Assembly (NCBI GenBank): GCA_963724015.1
Contig: CAVRTM010000004.1
Coordinates: 372,001 to 436,000, forward strand
DNA: 64,000 nt
Source of the DNA: CAVRTM01 sp963724015
GTDB taxonomy: Bacteria > Actinomycetota > Actinomycetes > Actinomycetales > Dermatophilaceae
Direction: 5' to 3'
In this document: positions 8,855-17,084 of the stretch, piece after piece
How positions within the stretch are numbered: position 1 is the stretch's first letter
Layout: each line of letters begins with the position of its first letter
Position numbers and translations under genes: made by a program
The notes under the pieces: generated by a model
What the model saw: the letters and a program-made list of their open reading frames with translations, nothing else
Told to the model about the DNA's origin: nothing
Databases searched by the model: none

Positions 8855-9622
8855 TCAGCCGGCGATGGTGGCGTGCATCTCCCACACCAGGATCTCGGCC
8901 GGCTCGGTGGCGGTGACCTTCTGCCCACCGGTGGCGGTGAACCGGACCGCGTCGCCGGTGGCCAGCGCCCCGGCCCCCTCGAGGACGACCGACCCGCGTG
9001 GCACGAACAGGTGCAGGAACGGCGCCTCGGGCAGCTCGACGCCCTGGCCGGGCTGCAGGCGGGCGGCGTGGAGGGCTGCGTACCTGTTCTTGATCCGGAT
9101 CGCGGACTCGCCGTCGTGCTTGTCCATGCCGGAGGCGACCGGCACCAGGCCGCCGGCGAGGAGCTCGTGGTCGATCTCGAGCTGCTCGTAGCCCGGCGTG
9201 ATGGCGGACTCGTCGGGAACGACCCACATCTGGACGAAGTGGACCGGGTCCCGGTGCGCTGCGCCGGCCAGTTGCCACGAGTCGTTCTTCTCCGAGTGCA
9301 GAATGCCGCGGCCGGCGCTCATCCGCTGAGCGAGTCCGGGGTAGATGACCCCGTTGTGACCGGTGGAGTCCTGGTGGACCAGCGAACCGTCCAGCACCCA
9401 GGTGACGATCTCCATGTCCCGGTGCGGGTGGGTGTCGAACCCGGTGCCGGCATCCACGACGTCGTCGTTGTTGACGAGCAGCAGCCCGTGGTGGGTGTTG
9501 GCGCGGTCGACGTGGGGACCGAAGGAGAACGAGTGCTTGGAGTCCAGCCACCCCAGCTGGCTGCTGAAGCGGTCCTCGGCGCGGCGGACGTCGACGGTGG
9601 GGCTGAGGTTCACGGTGCTCAT
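8855..9622 (-). CDS. Pirin family protein
   Basis: The 255-aa protein is a bicupin of the pirin superfamily. The metal ligands are visible in FDTHPHRDMEIVTWVLDG (two His), in the following LVHQDS and in GRGILHSEKN (His and Glu). Bacterial pirins bind Fe or other metals, and some show quercetin 2,3-dioxygenase activity or modulate central metabolic enzymes; which applies here cannot be told. ATG start with GAGGACAG upstream. It lies in tandem with, but separated from, the mutA operon. Confidence 0.9.
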   Translation of the reverse strand: MSTVNLSPTVDVRRAEDRFSSQLGWLDSKHSFSFGPHVDRANTHHGLLLVNNDDVVDAGTGFDTHPHRDMEIVTWVLDGSLVHQDSTGHNGVIYPGLAQRMSAGRGILHSEKNDSWQLAGAAHRDPVHFVQMWVVPDESAITPGYEQLEIDHELLAGGLVPVASGMDKHDGESAIRIKNRYAALHAARLQPGQGVELPEAPFLHLFVPRGSVVLEGAGALATGDAVRFTATGGQKVTATEPAEILVWEMHATIAG

Positions 9623-9765
9623 GGCGGCTGTCCTCGAAGGGCGCTGATGGAGGGGGAGGGAGGGGCTCAGGGGAGTGACGAAAGGTGAGGAGCGGGGCGC
9701 TCCGGAGTCGCCTGCCGGCTGGGGCCGGCCGCACGCGTTGCGGTGGCCGGCCCCGGTGCCCGATG

Positions 9766-10335
9766 TCAGGCGTTCTTGATCGCGGAGACCTCGAACTCGA
9801 GGACGATCTTGTCGCTCACCAGGACGCCGCCGGTCTCGAGCGCGGCGTTCCAGGTGATGCCGTAGTCCTTGCGGTTGATCGTCACCGAGCCCTCGAAGCC
9901 GGCCCGCAGGTTGCCGAACGGGTCGGCGGCCAGGCCCTCGAACTCGAACGGGACGGTGACCGACTTGCTGACGCCCTTGATGGTCAGGTCGCCGGTGAGC
10001 TCGAAGCTGGTCGGCCCGGTCGGGGTCACGCCGGTGGAGACGAAGGTGATCTCGGGGTGCTCGTCCATGGCGAGGAAGTCGTTGCTGCGCAGGTGGGCGT
10101 CGCGCTGCTCGTTGCGGGTGTCGATGCTGGCGGCCTTGATCGTCAGCGTCGAGGTCGACCTGGTGAAGTCGTCGGCGTCGACGACCGCGCTGCCGTCGAC
10201 CTCGTTGAACGCGCCGCGGACCTTGGTCACCATCGCGTGCCGGGCGACGAACCCGACGCGGGTGTGCGAGGGGTCGATGGTCCAGGTGCCGGCGAGGTCG
10301 GCGAGGGTGGCGGAGGCGGTGGGTGTGGTGGTCAT
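9766..10335 (-). CDS. YceI family protein
   Basis: This 189-aa lipocalin-like beta-barrel protein is of the YceI family (polyisoprenoid or amide binding, often stress-linked). Family landmarks are LAGTWTIDPSHTRVGFVARH near the N-terminus, RNDFLAMDEHPEITF in the middle and INRKDYGITWN near the C-terminus. No signal peptide is visible, so it is probably cytoplasmic, unlike the E. coli periplasmic member. The ATG at 10335 has CAGGAG upstream. A palindrome 28-43 nt before the start is a candidate repressor site. Confidence 0.9.
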   Translation of the reverse strand: MTTTPTASATLADLAGTWTIDPSHTRVGFVARHAMVTKVRGAFNEVDGSAVVDADDFTRSTSTLTIKAASIDTRNEQRDAHLRSNDFLAMDEHPEITFVSTGVTPTGPTSFELTGDLTIKGVSKSVTVPFEFEGLAADPFGNLRAGFEGSVTINRKDYGITWNAALETGGVLVSDKIVLEFEVSAIKNA

Positions 10336-10362
10336 GGGGAGCTCCTGAGGTCTGGGTGATTT

Positions 10363-10378
10363 GGTTGATCTTTCAACC
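10363..10378 (-). promoter_or_regulatory. Palindromic operator candidate upstream of yceI
   Basis: GGTTGA-TCTT-TCAACC is a perfect 6-4-6 inverted repeat just upstream of the YceI ribosome binding site. A further ATCAAC at 10387-10392 repeats half of it. The TTGA/TCAA half-sites resemble MarR-family operators, but no MarR gene lies next to it. Confidence 0.5.
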
Positions 10379-10559
10379 ACGTTTGCATCAACAGGGAGGG
10401 CGTGTCAACTATTCCGGGGCCGCGGCGCCGTCGTGGTGCGCTCCTCCGCGGGCCGCGCCGCCATCGAGCAGGCTGCTGCGCGCATCGGCATGACCGTGCG
10501 GGTGGCTCCCGAGGCTCACCCACCCGAACGACGGGGACACACCCCCTAAGGTCAGGCGC

Positions 10560-11537
10560 ATGACCTCCCGGTCCCTGCCCGTGGTGCTCGACGTCGACAC
10601 CGGCGTCGACGACGCGTGTGCCCTGCTCCTCGCCGCGCGGCACCCGGGCCTGGACCTCGTGGCCGTGACCTGCGTGGCCGGCAACGCCGGCGTCGACGAC
10701 GTCGTGGCCAACACCCTGACCGTCCTGGAGGCGGCCGGCAGGCCGGACGTGCCGGTGGCACGCGGCGCCGCCCGGCCGCTGCTGGAGCCGGCGAGGGACG
10801 CCCGGCACGTCCACGGACAGGACGGGATGGGCGACCTCGGCTGGCCGCGCGCCGCCCGCGGCGCCGACCCCCGGCATGCCGTGGAGCTGCTGCGCGACGT
10901 GCTGGCCGAGGCGGCCGCGGGCGACGAGGACGACCGCATCACGCTGGTGCCGCTGGCGCCGCTGACGAACGTCGCCCTGCTCCTGCGCACCTGGCCCGAG
11001 GCGGCGGCCGGCCTGCGGCGGATCGTCTTCATGGGCGGCGCGGCCGATGTCGGCAACGCCACCGCCTCGGCCGAGTTCAACGTGTGGCACGACCCCGAGG
11101 CGGCCGCCATCGTCCTGGAGTGCGCGGCCGAGCTCGGCGTCCCGGTGACGATGTACGGGCTGGACGTCTTCTACGACGTCCGGGTCTCCCGGGAGCAGGC
11201 GCAGGACCTGGTCGGCCGGGGTGGCCCCGCGGAGCTGGCCGGGCGGCTCGTGCTGCACCAGTGCGAGCGTTTCGGCACGCAGGACGCCACCGTCGGGGAC
11301 GCCGGCGCGGTGTGTGCCGTCGTGGCCCCGGACGCGCTGACGACGCTGCCGCTGCCGGTGCGGGTGGAGCTGACCGGCACCTGGTCGCGGGGCCGGACGA
11401 TCGTCGACCGCCGCGACTGGAGCGGCGACCTCGCGCACGACCCGCACGGCCTGCCCGCCGCGATGGTCGACGTCGCGGTGGAGGTCGACGGGCGGCGCTG
11501 CAGCGCGCTGTGGCTCGACACGGTCGGGGGTGCGTGA
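10560..11537 (+). CDS. Nucleoside hydrolase (IunH/URH1 family)
   Basis: The 325-aa enzyme hydrolyses ribonucleosides to base plus ribose. The Ca2+-binding DVDTGVDD signature is at about residues 11-18, and FMGGAADVGNATASAEFNVW matches the family's second motif. The ribokinase gene follows with a TGATG overlap, so ribose is released and phosphorylated by one operon. A -10-like TAAGGT (10547-10552) lies 7 nt before the ATG, implying a leaderless message. Substrate preference (purine, pyrimidine or broad) cannot be decided. Confidence 0.93.
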   Translation: MTSRSLPVVLDVDTGVDDACALLLAARHPGLDLVAVTCVAGNAGVDDVVANTLTVLEAAGRPDVPVARGAARPLLEPARDARHVHGQDGMGDLGWPRAARGADPRHAVELLRDVLAEAAAGDEDDRITLVPLAPLTNVALLLRTWPEAAAGLRRIVFMGGAADVGNATASAEFNVWHDPEAAAIVLECAAELGVPVTMYGLDVFYDVRVSREQAQDLVGRGGPAELAGRLVLHQCERFGTQDATVGDAGAVCAVVAPDALTTLPLPVRVELTGTWSRGRTIVDRRDWSGDLAHDPHGLPAAMVDVAVEVDGRRCSALWLDTVGGA

Positions 11538-12367
11538 TGGGCCGCGTGGTGGTGGTCGGCTCCCTCAACGTCGACCTCGTCACCCGGGTCGAGCGGCACC
11601 CGCGCCCGGGGGAGACCCTCATCGGCGAGGGCCTGCAGCGACTGGCCGGTGGCAAGGGCGCCAACCAGGCGGTGGCGGCCCGCCTCGCCGGCGCCGACGT
11701 GGCGATGGTGGGCTGCGTCGGTGACGACGACGGCGGCGCGGCCTACGTCGCGCGGCTGACGTCCCTCGGCATCGACTGCGCGGGGGTCCGCACGGTCGCC
11801 GGCACGCCGACGGGTCACGCCCTGGTCACCGTGGACGCCGCCGGTGAGAACGCCATCGTCGTCGTGCCCGGGGCCAACGCAGCCGTCTGCGCGGAGGACC
11901 TGGCGCCGCTGGAGCGCCTCGGGCCCGGCGACGTCGTCCTGGCCCAGATGGAGGTGCCTGCAGCGGTCACCGCCCAGGCCGTACGGCGCGCCGTCGCGCG
12001 CGGCGCGCGGGCGGTGCTCAACCTCGCGCCGTACGCCGGGCTGCCTCCGGACGTGGTGGCGGCCGCGGACCCGGTGGTGGTCAACGAGCACGAGGCGCTG
12101 CAGCTGGCCGACTCGGGGATGGTGCCCACGACCATGGTCGTCACGTTCGGCGCGGCCGGCGCGTCGTGGGACGGGGACCGCTCGACCGGTCCGCAGGTCC
12201 CGACCGCCGACGTGGTGGACACGACCGGCGCCGGTGACGCGTTCTGCGGGGCGCTGGCCGCCGCGCTCGCCGGCGGCGCGGACCGTCGTACCGCATTGGA
12301 GGACGCCCTCGCGGCCGGCTCCGAGGCAGTGACCCGGCAGGGAGCCCAGCCCGACCCGCTGCTGTGA
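11537..12367 (+). CDS. rbsK: Ribokinase (PfkB family)
   Basis: The 276-aa sugar kinase converts ribose to ribose-5-phosphate. The opening VVVVGSLNVDLVTRVERHPRPGET leads into GGKGANQAVAAARLAG-type PfkB signature 1. The C-terminal DTTGAGDAFCGAL is signature 2 with the catalytic Asp. It is slightly shorter than the usual 300 aa but complete. The ATG shares one base with the nucleoside hydrolase stop, indicating translational coupling and a nucleoside salvage role. Confidence 0.93.
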   Translation: MGRVVVVGSLNVDLVTRVERHPRPGETLIGEGLQRLAGGKGANQAVAARLAGADVAMVGCVGDDDGGAAYVARLTSLGIDCAGVRTVAGTPTGHALVTVDAAGENAIVVVPGANAAVCAEDLAPLERLGPGDVVLAQMEVPAAVTAQAVRRAVARGARAVLNLAPYAGLPPDVVAAADPVVVNEHEALQLADSGMVPTTMVVTFGAAGASWDGDRSTGPQVPTADVVDTTGAGDAFCGALAAALAGGADRRTALEDALAAGSEAVTRQGAQPDPLL

Positions 12368-12391
12368 CGGGGCCCGGCGGCCCGTGTCCGG

Positions 12392-13024
12392 TCAGCCGAT
12401 GACGAACTGGAGCCCGACGGCGGTCTCGAGCGTGGCGCTGGCCGCGTGCAGCGACACCGCCCACGTCTGGTCGCCGACGACCCCGTCGACGCCGACGCCG
12501 CCCCAGCGCTGGAAGGCCCTGACCGACGCCGCGGTACCGGCGCCGAAGACCCCGTCGAGCCTGCCGGGGCGGACGCGCCACTGGCCCTGCGCTCCGTTGG
12601 TCAGGATCCGCTGCAGCTCCCGCACGGCGTTCCCCGACGCGCCCCGCGCCAGGGTGGGCATGGGACCGCCGTCGGGCAGCGCCGCCCAGGTCTGGGGCCC
12701 GACCACCCCGTCGGCGGTCAGGCCCGAGCCGGACTGGAACGCCAGCACCGCCTGCTCCGTCTCCGCGCCGAAGACGCCGTCGACGTGCAGGCTGGGGTTC
12801 GGCGTGCGTCGCAGCGCACGCTGCAGGCGCCGCACGGCGTCGCCGGTGGCCCCGCGCGCGATCGTGGGCTGGCCCGGGTTGGCGTCGGCGACAACGCGCT
12901 CGGCCGGGGCCGGAGCACCCGCCGACCACGCCGGCGGCGCGACCAGGACCGGTGAGAGCACGAGGGCCGCCGTCGCGAGCAGCACGGCGATCCGCCGGGG
13001 AAGGACATGGGACCGGACGGACAT
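12392..13024 (-). CDS. Secreted peptidoglycan-binding protein with two PG_binding_1 domains
   Basis: The 210-aa protein has an N-terminal signal peptide (RR..., then hydrophobic IAVLLATAALVLSPVLVA, cleavage near WSA-GAPAP). Two peptidoglycan-binding type 1 repeats follow: GDAVRRLQRALRR...VDGVFGAETEQAVLAFQ and GNAVRELQRIL...LDGVFGAGTAASVRAFQ. There is no catalytic domain, so it may act as a cell-wall anchored or competing binder. The ATG at 13024 has GAGGTGG 5 nt upstream. Confidence 0.88.
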   Translation of the reverse strand: MSVRSHVLPRRIAVLLATAALVLSPVLVAPPAWSAGAPAPAERVVADANPGQPTIARGATGDAVRRLQRALRRTPNPSLHVDGVFGAETEQAVLAFQSGSGLTADGVVGPQTWAALPDGGPMPTLARGASGNAVRELQRILTNGAQGQWRVRPGRLDGVFGAGTAASVRAFQRWGGVGVDGVVGDQTWAVSLHAASATLETAVGLQFVIG

Positions 13025-13143
13025 GGCCACCTCGCACGGCATCGGCCCGGTGGGCGGCCGCCGGCGGCGGTGCCCTCGGACCAACCAGTGTCGACCCGGA
13101 CGACGGCGCCCGGAGGGGCACAACGTCCCGCCGGTCAGCCGGG

Positions 13144-14787
13144 TCAGGACAGGGTGAGCTCCGCGACCGTGGCGAGGTCGGCGTCCTCGTGCGGGTCGGA
13201 GCCCGCCTTCTCGAACCGGACCCGCGCCGAGCGACCGTCCAGGGTCAGGGTCGCGATCTGGTCGCCGAAGAAGGGGCCGCACAGGCGGTTCCACTCCAAC
13301 CTCATGGGCGGGACCGTGGACACCCGCCCGAGGACGAAGCGCACCGAGCGCTCGGTCAGGCGGTTCCACGAGATGCGGAAGGTGACCTTCATGAAGCCGG
13401 GCACGTAGTTGTGCAGCGGGGAGCAGGTGAGCTGGTAGACCTTGGAGGTCAGCGGCTCGCGGTAGTGGGCCTGCGCGGCGTAGGCGTGGTGGACGTCGCC
13501 GGACAGCACGCAGATCGTGGCCGGAGCCGTGCCGTCCGGCCCGGCGTGGTCACCGCGTCCGACCTGCACGAACAGGTCGGCGAGACGGTCGAAGGAGGCC
13601 CGGAACGCCGCCCAGTGCTCGAGGTCCGCGGCGCGGCGGACCTTCTCGGCGAAGCGCGCGAGGCGCGGGCCCCGGGCGCCGGCGGCCAGGCTCTCGTCCC
13701 AGGACTCGAGGTCGTGCAGGGCCCGGGGGAGCAGCCACGGCAGCGAGGTGCCGATCAGCAGGTGGTCGTAGTCGCCGGCGAGCTGCTCCTGGATCCAGGC
13801 GAACTCGGCCTCGGAGACCATCGAACGGTCGCCGCTGTCGAGCATCCGCCCGCACCGGGAGTCGACCACCAGCAGGCGTACGCCGCCCAGGTCGCGCCGG
13901 AAGGACCACTGCGCGCCCTTCTGCCCGTCGGCCTCGCGGTCGGCGGCCGCGGCGAACTCCCGCAGCAGCGGCTCCGTGTCGCCGTCGTGCGCCCGCACCC
14001 GCTGGTAGAGGTCGTCCTTGGCCAGCGCCGCGGGCGAGAGGTTGCCCAGGTGCTGGTAGACCCAGTAGGACGAGAGGCCGCCGATGACGCGCTCCTCCCA
14101 CCACGACGTCGCCTGCATCTCCCGGCGCCAGGAGTCGGAGGTGTTCCAGTCGTCGCGCAGGTCGTGGTCGTCGAAGATCATCGAGCTCGGCAGCGTCGAC
14201 AGCAGCCAGCGCACCTGCGGGTCGCGCCACGACTCGTCGTACAGCCACGTGTACTCCTCGAAGTCGCGCACCTGGTCGCCCGGCGGGTCGGTGATGTCGC
14301 GCCGCTCGCGGATCCGTCGCCTCGTCGCCTCGGAGGTCTCGTCGGCGTAGACCTGGTCGCCCAGCAGCGCCAGCGCATCGGGCCAGTCCTGCTCGGGGGT
14401 GACCATCATCCGCCGGGCGAAGGCGTCGAGGGCGTCGGCGTCGAAGTTGCTGTCGTCGGTCACCGCGGACGGGGTGGCGTAGCGGCAGGACCCGAACGCG
14501 AGCTTCAGCCGCCGTTCGGCGCCCAGCGTGCGGATGCGCGACGGTGGGGTGTCGCTGTCCGCCGGCGGCCAGACCACCTGCCCGTCCAGGCGGACGTCGT
14601 ACGGCGTGCTCGTGCCGGGCTCGAGCCCCTCCACGCACACCAGCGCGTAGTGGTGGCCCGCCACGGTCCAGGTCCGCTCACTGCAGCCCAGGACCTCGAC
14701 GGTGCAGGGGCTGTCGGTCTCGACCCAGACGGTCGCGTCCTGCGTGCCGACATGGCGCAGCAAGGGTCCCAGCACCAGTCCGCTCAT
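13144..14787 (-). CDS. PhoD-like metallophosphatase
   Basis: The 547-aa protein has an N-terminal beta-sandwich (GLVLGPLLRHVGTQDATVWVE) followed by a PhoD-like metallophosphatase core. Core landmarks are LAFGSCRY, ALLGDQVYADE, MIFDDHDLRDDWN and VLSGDVHHAYAAQ, which supply the metal-binding Asp and His residues. Substrate is likely a phosphomonoester or phosphodiester. No signal peptide is visible, unlike secreted PhoD. Starts at 14796 and 14805 are also in frame; 14787 is chosen because the domain begins directly there. It is transcribed divergently from the exporter gene. Confidence 0.87.
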   Translation of the reverse strand: MSGLVLGPLLRHVGTQDATVWVETDSPCTVEVLGCSERTWTVAGHHYALVCVEGLEPGTSTPYDVRLDGQVVWPPADSDTPPSRIRTLGAERRLKLAFGSCRYATPSAVTDDSNFDADALDAFARRMMVTPEQDWPDALALLGDQVYADETSEATRRRIRERRDITDPPGDQVRDFEEYTWLYDESWRDPQVRWLLSTLPSSMIFDDHDLRDDWNTSDSWRREMQATSWWEERVIGGLSSYWVYQHLGNLSPAALAKDDLYQRVRAHDGDTEPLLREFAAAADREADGQKGAQWSFRRDLGGVRLLVVDSRCGRMLDSGDRSMVSEAEFAWIQEQLAGDYDHLLIGTSLPWLLPRALHDLESWDESLAAGARGPRLARFAEKVRRAADLEHWAAFRASFDRLADLFVQVGRGDHAGPDGTAPATICVLSGDVHHAYAAQAHYREPLTSKVYQLTCSPLHNYVPGFMKVTFRISWNRLTERSVRFVLGRVSTVPPMRLEWNRLCGPFFGDQIATLTLDGRSARVRFEKAGSDPHEDADLATVAELTLS

Positions 14788-14945
14788 GGGGACCATGTCT
14801 ACCATCCACGGCCGCTCCCGCCGTGCGGGATCACGCCAACGAGACCCTCGCCGGGGCGCCGACCCTGTGCCACGCTGGATCGGTCCCCGTCACCGTCTCG
14901 GCCGGCGGTCCCGGAGGTCCCGCCCTACCCGAGGAGGAGCCGCGG

Positions 14946-16541
14946 ATGTCCCGCTCGTCGGATGAGAGGGTCCTCGAGGGCGCCGGGCTGCGGTACGGAT
15001 CCGCGCGGGGCCGTTGGGTCCTGCTGGCGTCCATCCTCGGGTCCGGGCTCGCGGGCATCGACGCCACGGTCGTCAACGTCGCGCTGCCGGCGATCGGCAA
15101 GGACCTGCAGGCCGACTTCTCCTCGCTGCAGTGGACGATCACGGCCTACACGCTGACCCTCGCATCGCTGATCCTGCTCGGCGGGGCGCTCGGCGACCGC
15201 TACGGCCGCCGCCGCGTGTTCGTGATCGGCGTGGTGTGGTTCGCGTCCGCGTCGCTGCTGTGCGGGCTCGCCCCGACGGCGCCGCTGCTGATCGCCGCCC
15301 GGGCGCTGCAGGGCGTCGGCGGGGCGCTGCTGACCCCGGGGAGCCTGGCGATGATCCAGGCCTCCTTCGCGCCGCAGGACCGGGCTCGGGCGATCGGTGC
15401 GTGGTCGGGGCTGGGCGGCGTCGCGACCGCCGTGGGGCCCTTTGTCGGCGGGTGGCTGATCCAGGTCGCCTCGTGGCGCTGGGTGTTCCTCATCAACGCG
15501 CCGCTGGCCGTGGTGGTGGTGCTGGTGGCCCGACGGCACGTCCCGGAGACACGGGACGCCACGGCCTCCGGATCCATCGACGCCCTCGGTGCCGGGCTGG
15601 GCGCGCTCGGCCTCGGCGGGGTGACCTACGCGATCATCGAGGCCCCGGTGCGCGGTGTCGGCGACCCGGTCGTGGTCGCCGCGGCCCTGGTGGGCCTGGC
15701 CTCGATGGTCGGCTTCGTCATGGCCGAGTCACGAGAACGGCACCCGATGCTGCCGCTGTCGATCTTCTCCTCGCGGCAGTTCAGCGCGGCCAACGCCGTG
15801 ACGTTCCTGGTCTACGGCGCGTTCGGCGGGGTGCTGTTCCTCCTGGTCGTGCAGCTGCAGGTCGTCGCGGGGTTCTCACCGCTGGTCGCCGGTACGGCGC
15901 TGCTGCCGGTCACCGTGATCATGCTGCTGCTCTCCGCCCGTGGCGGGCAGCTGGCGCAGCGGATCGGCCCCCGCCTGCCGATGACCCTCGGCCCGCTGGT
16001 CTGCGCGACCGCGCTGGTGCTCATGCTGCGAATCGGGCCGGGCGCGAGCTACGCCCGCGACGTCCTGCCGGCCATGGTGGTGCTCGGCCTCGGGCTGGCG
16101 CTGCTCGTGGCGCCCCTGACGGCGACGGTGCTCGCGGCGGCGGATGCCCAGCGCGCCGGCGTGGCCTCCGGGGTCAACAACGCGGTCGCCCGGGCGGCCG
16201 GCCTGATCGCGGTCGCGGCGCTGCCGGCGGTGGCCGGCCTGTCCGGGGACAGCTACACCGACCCGGTGCTGTTCAACAGCGGGTTCCGGGTCGCGCTCGC
16301 GGTGGCGGTGGGGCTGCTCGTCGTGGGAGCCGCCGTGGCGGCAGCCACGATCCGCAACGACGTGCTCGCGGCGGAGCCGGAGGCCGGGACGACGGCCGGC
16401 GCGCCGGGAGCAGAGGGCAGCAAGGTCAGAGGCACCAAGGAGGTGGGCATCCCGGCGGTGCCGTCGCACCACTGCGACATCGAGGGTCCACCGCTGTGCG
16501 GGGACCCGGCGCCGCAGCCGGCCGGACCGCGCAAGCGCTAG
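14946..16541 (+). CDS. MFS transporter, DHA2 (14-TM) drug:H+ antiporter family
   Basis: The 531-aa inner-membrane exporter has about 14 hydrophobic segments. The motif LGGALGDRYGRRRVF between TM2 and TM3 is MFS motif A, and GVGGALLTPGSLAMI is typical of EmrB/QacA-type DHA2 proteins. GAGGAGG precedes the ATG at 14946. The last 60 or so residues are a hydrophilic cytoplasmic tail containing HHC and a later Cys, with no recognised domain. No linked TetR regulator is present, so the drug or metabolite exported is unknown. A strong hairpin follows the gene. Confidence 0.93.
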   Translation: MSRSSDERVLEGAGLRYGSARGRWVLLASILGSGLAGIDATVVNVALPAIGKDLQADFSSLQWTITAYTLTLASLILLGGALGDRYGRRRVFVIGVVWFASASLLCGLAPTAPLLIAARALQGVGGALLTPGSLAMIQASFAPQDRARAIGAWSGLGGVATAVGPFVGGWLIQVASWRWVFLINAPLAVVVVLVARRHVPETRDATASGSIDALGAGLGALGLGGVTYAIIEAPVRGVGDPVVVAAALVGLASMVGFVMAESRERHPMLPLSIFSSRQFSAANAVTFLVYGAFGGVLFLLVVQLQVVAGFSPLVAGTALLPVTVIMLLLSARGGQLAQRIGPRLPMTLGPLVCATALVLMLRIGPGASYARDVLPAMVVLGLGLALLVAPLTATVLAAADAQRAGVASGVNNAVARAAGLIAVAALPAVAGLSGDSYTDPVLFNSGFRVALAVAVGLLVVGAAVAAATIRNDVLAAEPEAGTTAGAPGAEGSKVRGTKEVGIPAVPSHHCDIEGPPLCGDPAPQPAGPRKR

Positions 16542-16583
16542 CGCTGGTGCTGAGAGGGCTCCCCGGGGCGCTCCCGGACAGCG

Positions 16584-16621
16584 CAACGGCCCGCCCCGGA
16601 TGGTGCCGGGACGGGCCGTTG
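16584..16621 (+). terminator. Strong hairpin terminator after MFS gene
   Basis: CAACGGCCCG (16584-16593) pairs perfectly with CGGGCCGTTG (16612-16621), and inner CCCGG/CCGGG extends the stem. It lies 43 nt after the MFS stop. Confidence 0.8.
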
Positions 16622-16659
16622 CTGGTGCCGCAGGGCCCACGTCGGTGGGTGCACCCGCC

Positions 16660-16716
16660 GTACAGGCGTGGCGTGCGTGCCCGCGGCGTACGGGCGCGCC
16701 CGCGCACCCGTCGTAC
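16660..16716. repeat. Three short GTAC-centred imperfect repeats
   Basis: CCGTACAGGCG, GCGTACGGGCG and TCGTACGGGCG occur at about 16658, 16687 and 16712, between the exporter terminator and the end of the small minus-strand ORF. Function unknown; they could form RNA structure at the 3' end of that transcript. Confidence 0.4.
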
Positions 16717-16730
16717 GGGCGCGGCACGGG

Positions 16731-16898
16731 TTATGACGTGGCGGTGCAGCCGGGGCGGCTCAGGAGCCGGCGCGCCCTGCCGGTGGCCAGGCGCGTGCTC
16801 GGCTGTGCGCGCAGGCGATCCAGGGTCACGAGGTTGGGGGTGCCGGTCGAGCGCGGGAACGAGTTCGCGGGGGTGTGCGTGTGGTCGGTGGTGGGCAT
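16731..16898 (-). CDS. Hypothetical 55-aa protein behind a SigR-like promoter
   Basis: This 55-codon ORF starts at ATG 16898 with AGGGAG 7 nt upstream. It is hydrophilic and rich in Thr, Arg and Pro (begins MPTTDHTHTPANSF) and contains a single Cys near the C-terminus; there is no signal peptide or known domain. Its main support is context: about 100 nt upstream is a perfect match to the SigR/SigH oxidative-stress promoter, and it is isolated from both neighbouring genes. It could be a small stress protein or a leader ORF. I do not recognise a family. Confidence 0.45.
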   Translation of the reverse strand: MPTTDHTHTPANSFPRSTGTPNLVTLDRLRAQPSTRLATGRARRLLSRPGCTATS

Positions 16899-17004
16899 GC
16901 AGGTCTCCCTGTGGTCAAAGCTGGGCGACACGGGTGAGGCGACGCAGGAACCGGACCTCTGCCCGACGCGCGACCGCACGGCGGGGAAGGGGTCCACCCG
17001 CTCC

Positions 17005-17031
17005 AACGAGCGACGCCGGCGAAGTATTCCC
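17005..17031 (-). promoter_or_regulatory. SigR/SigH-type promoter (GGGAAT-N18-GTT)
   Basis: On the minus strand GGGAAT (17031-17026) is followed after exactly 18 nt by GTT (17007-17005). This equals the consensus for thiol-oxidative-stress sigma factors SigR (Streptomyces) and SigH (mycobacteria). It lies in the gap between the M50 gene stop and the 55-codon ORF and points at the latter. Confidence 0.55.
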
Positions 17032-17084
17032 CGACTGCTAGAGAGCGCAAGAGGCCCGCTGACCATGGCCTGCAGCGCGCCGCG

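Noticed and set aside
10381..10549. Small plus-strand ORF between yceI and the nucleoside hydrolase
   Set aside because: No ribosome binding site, no coherent codon bias and no similarity; the space is better explained as two divergent promoters.
16731..16898. Lasso or other RiPP precursor peptide
   Set aside because: The ORF is small and has an isolated promoter, but no leader-peptidase, cyclase or other RiPP maturation genes lie nearby.
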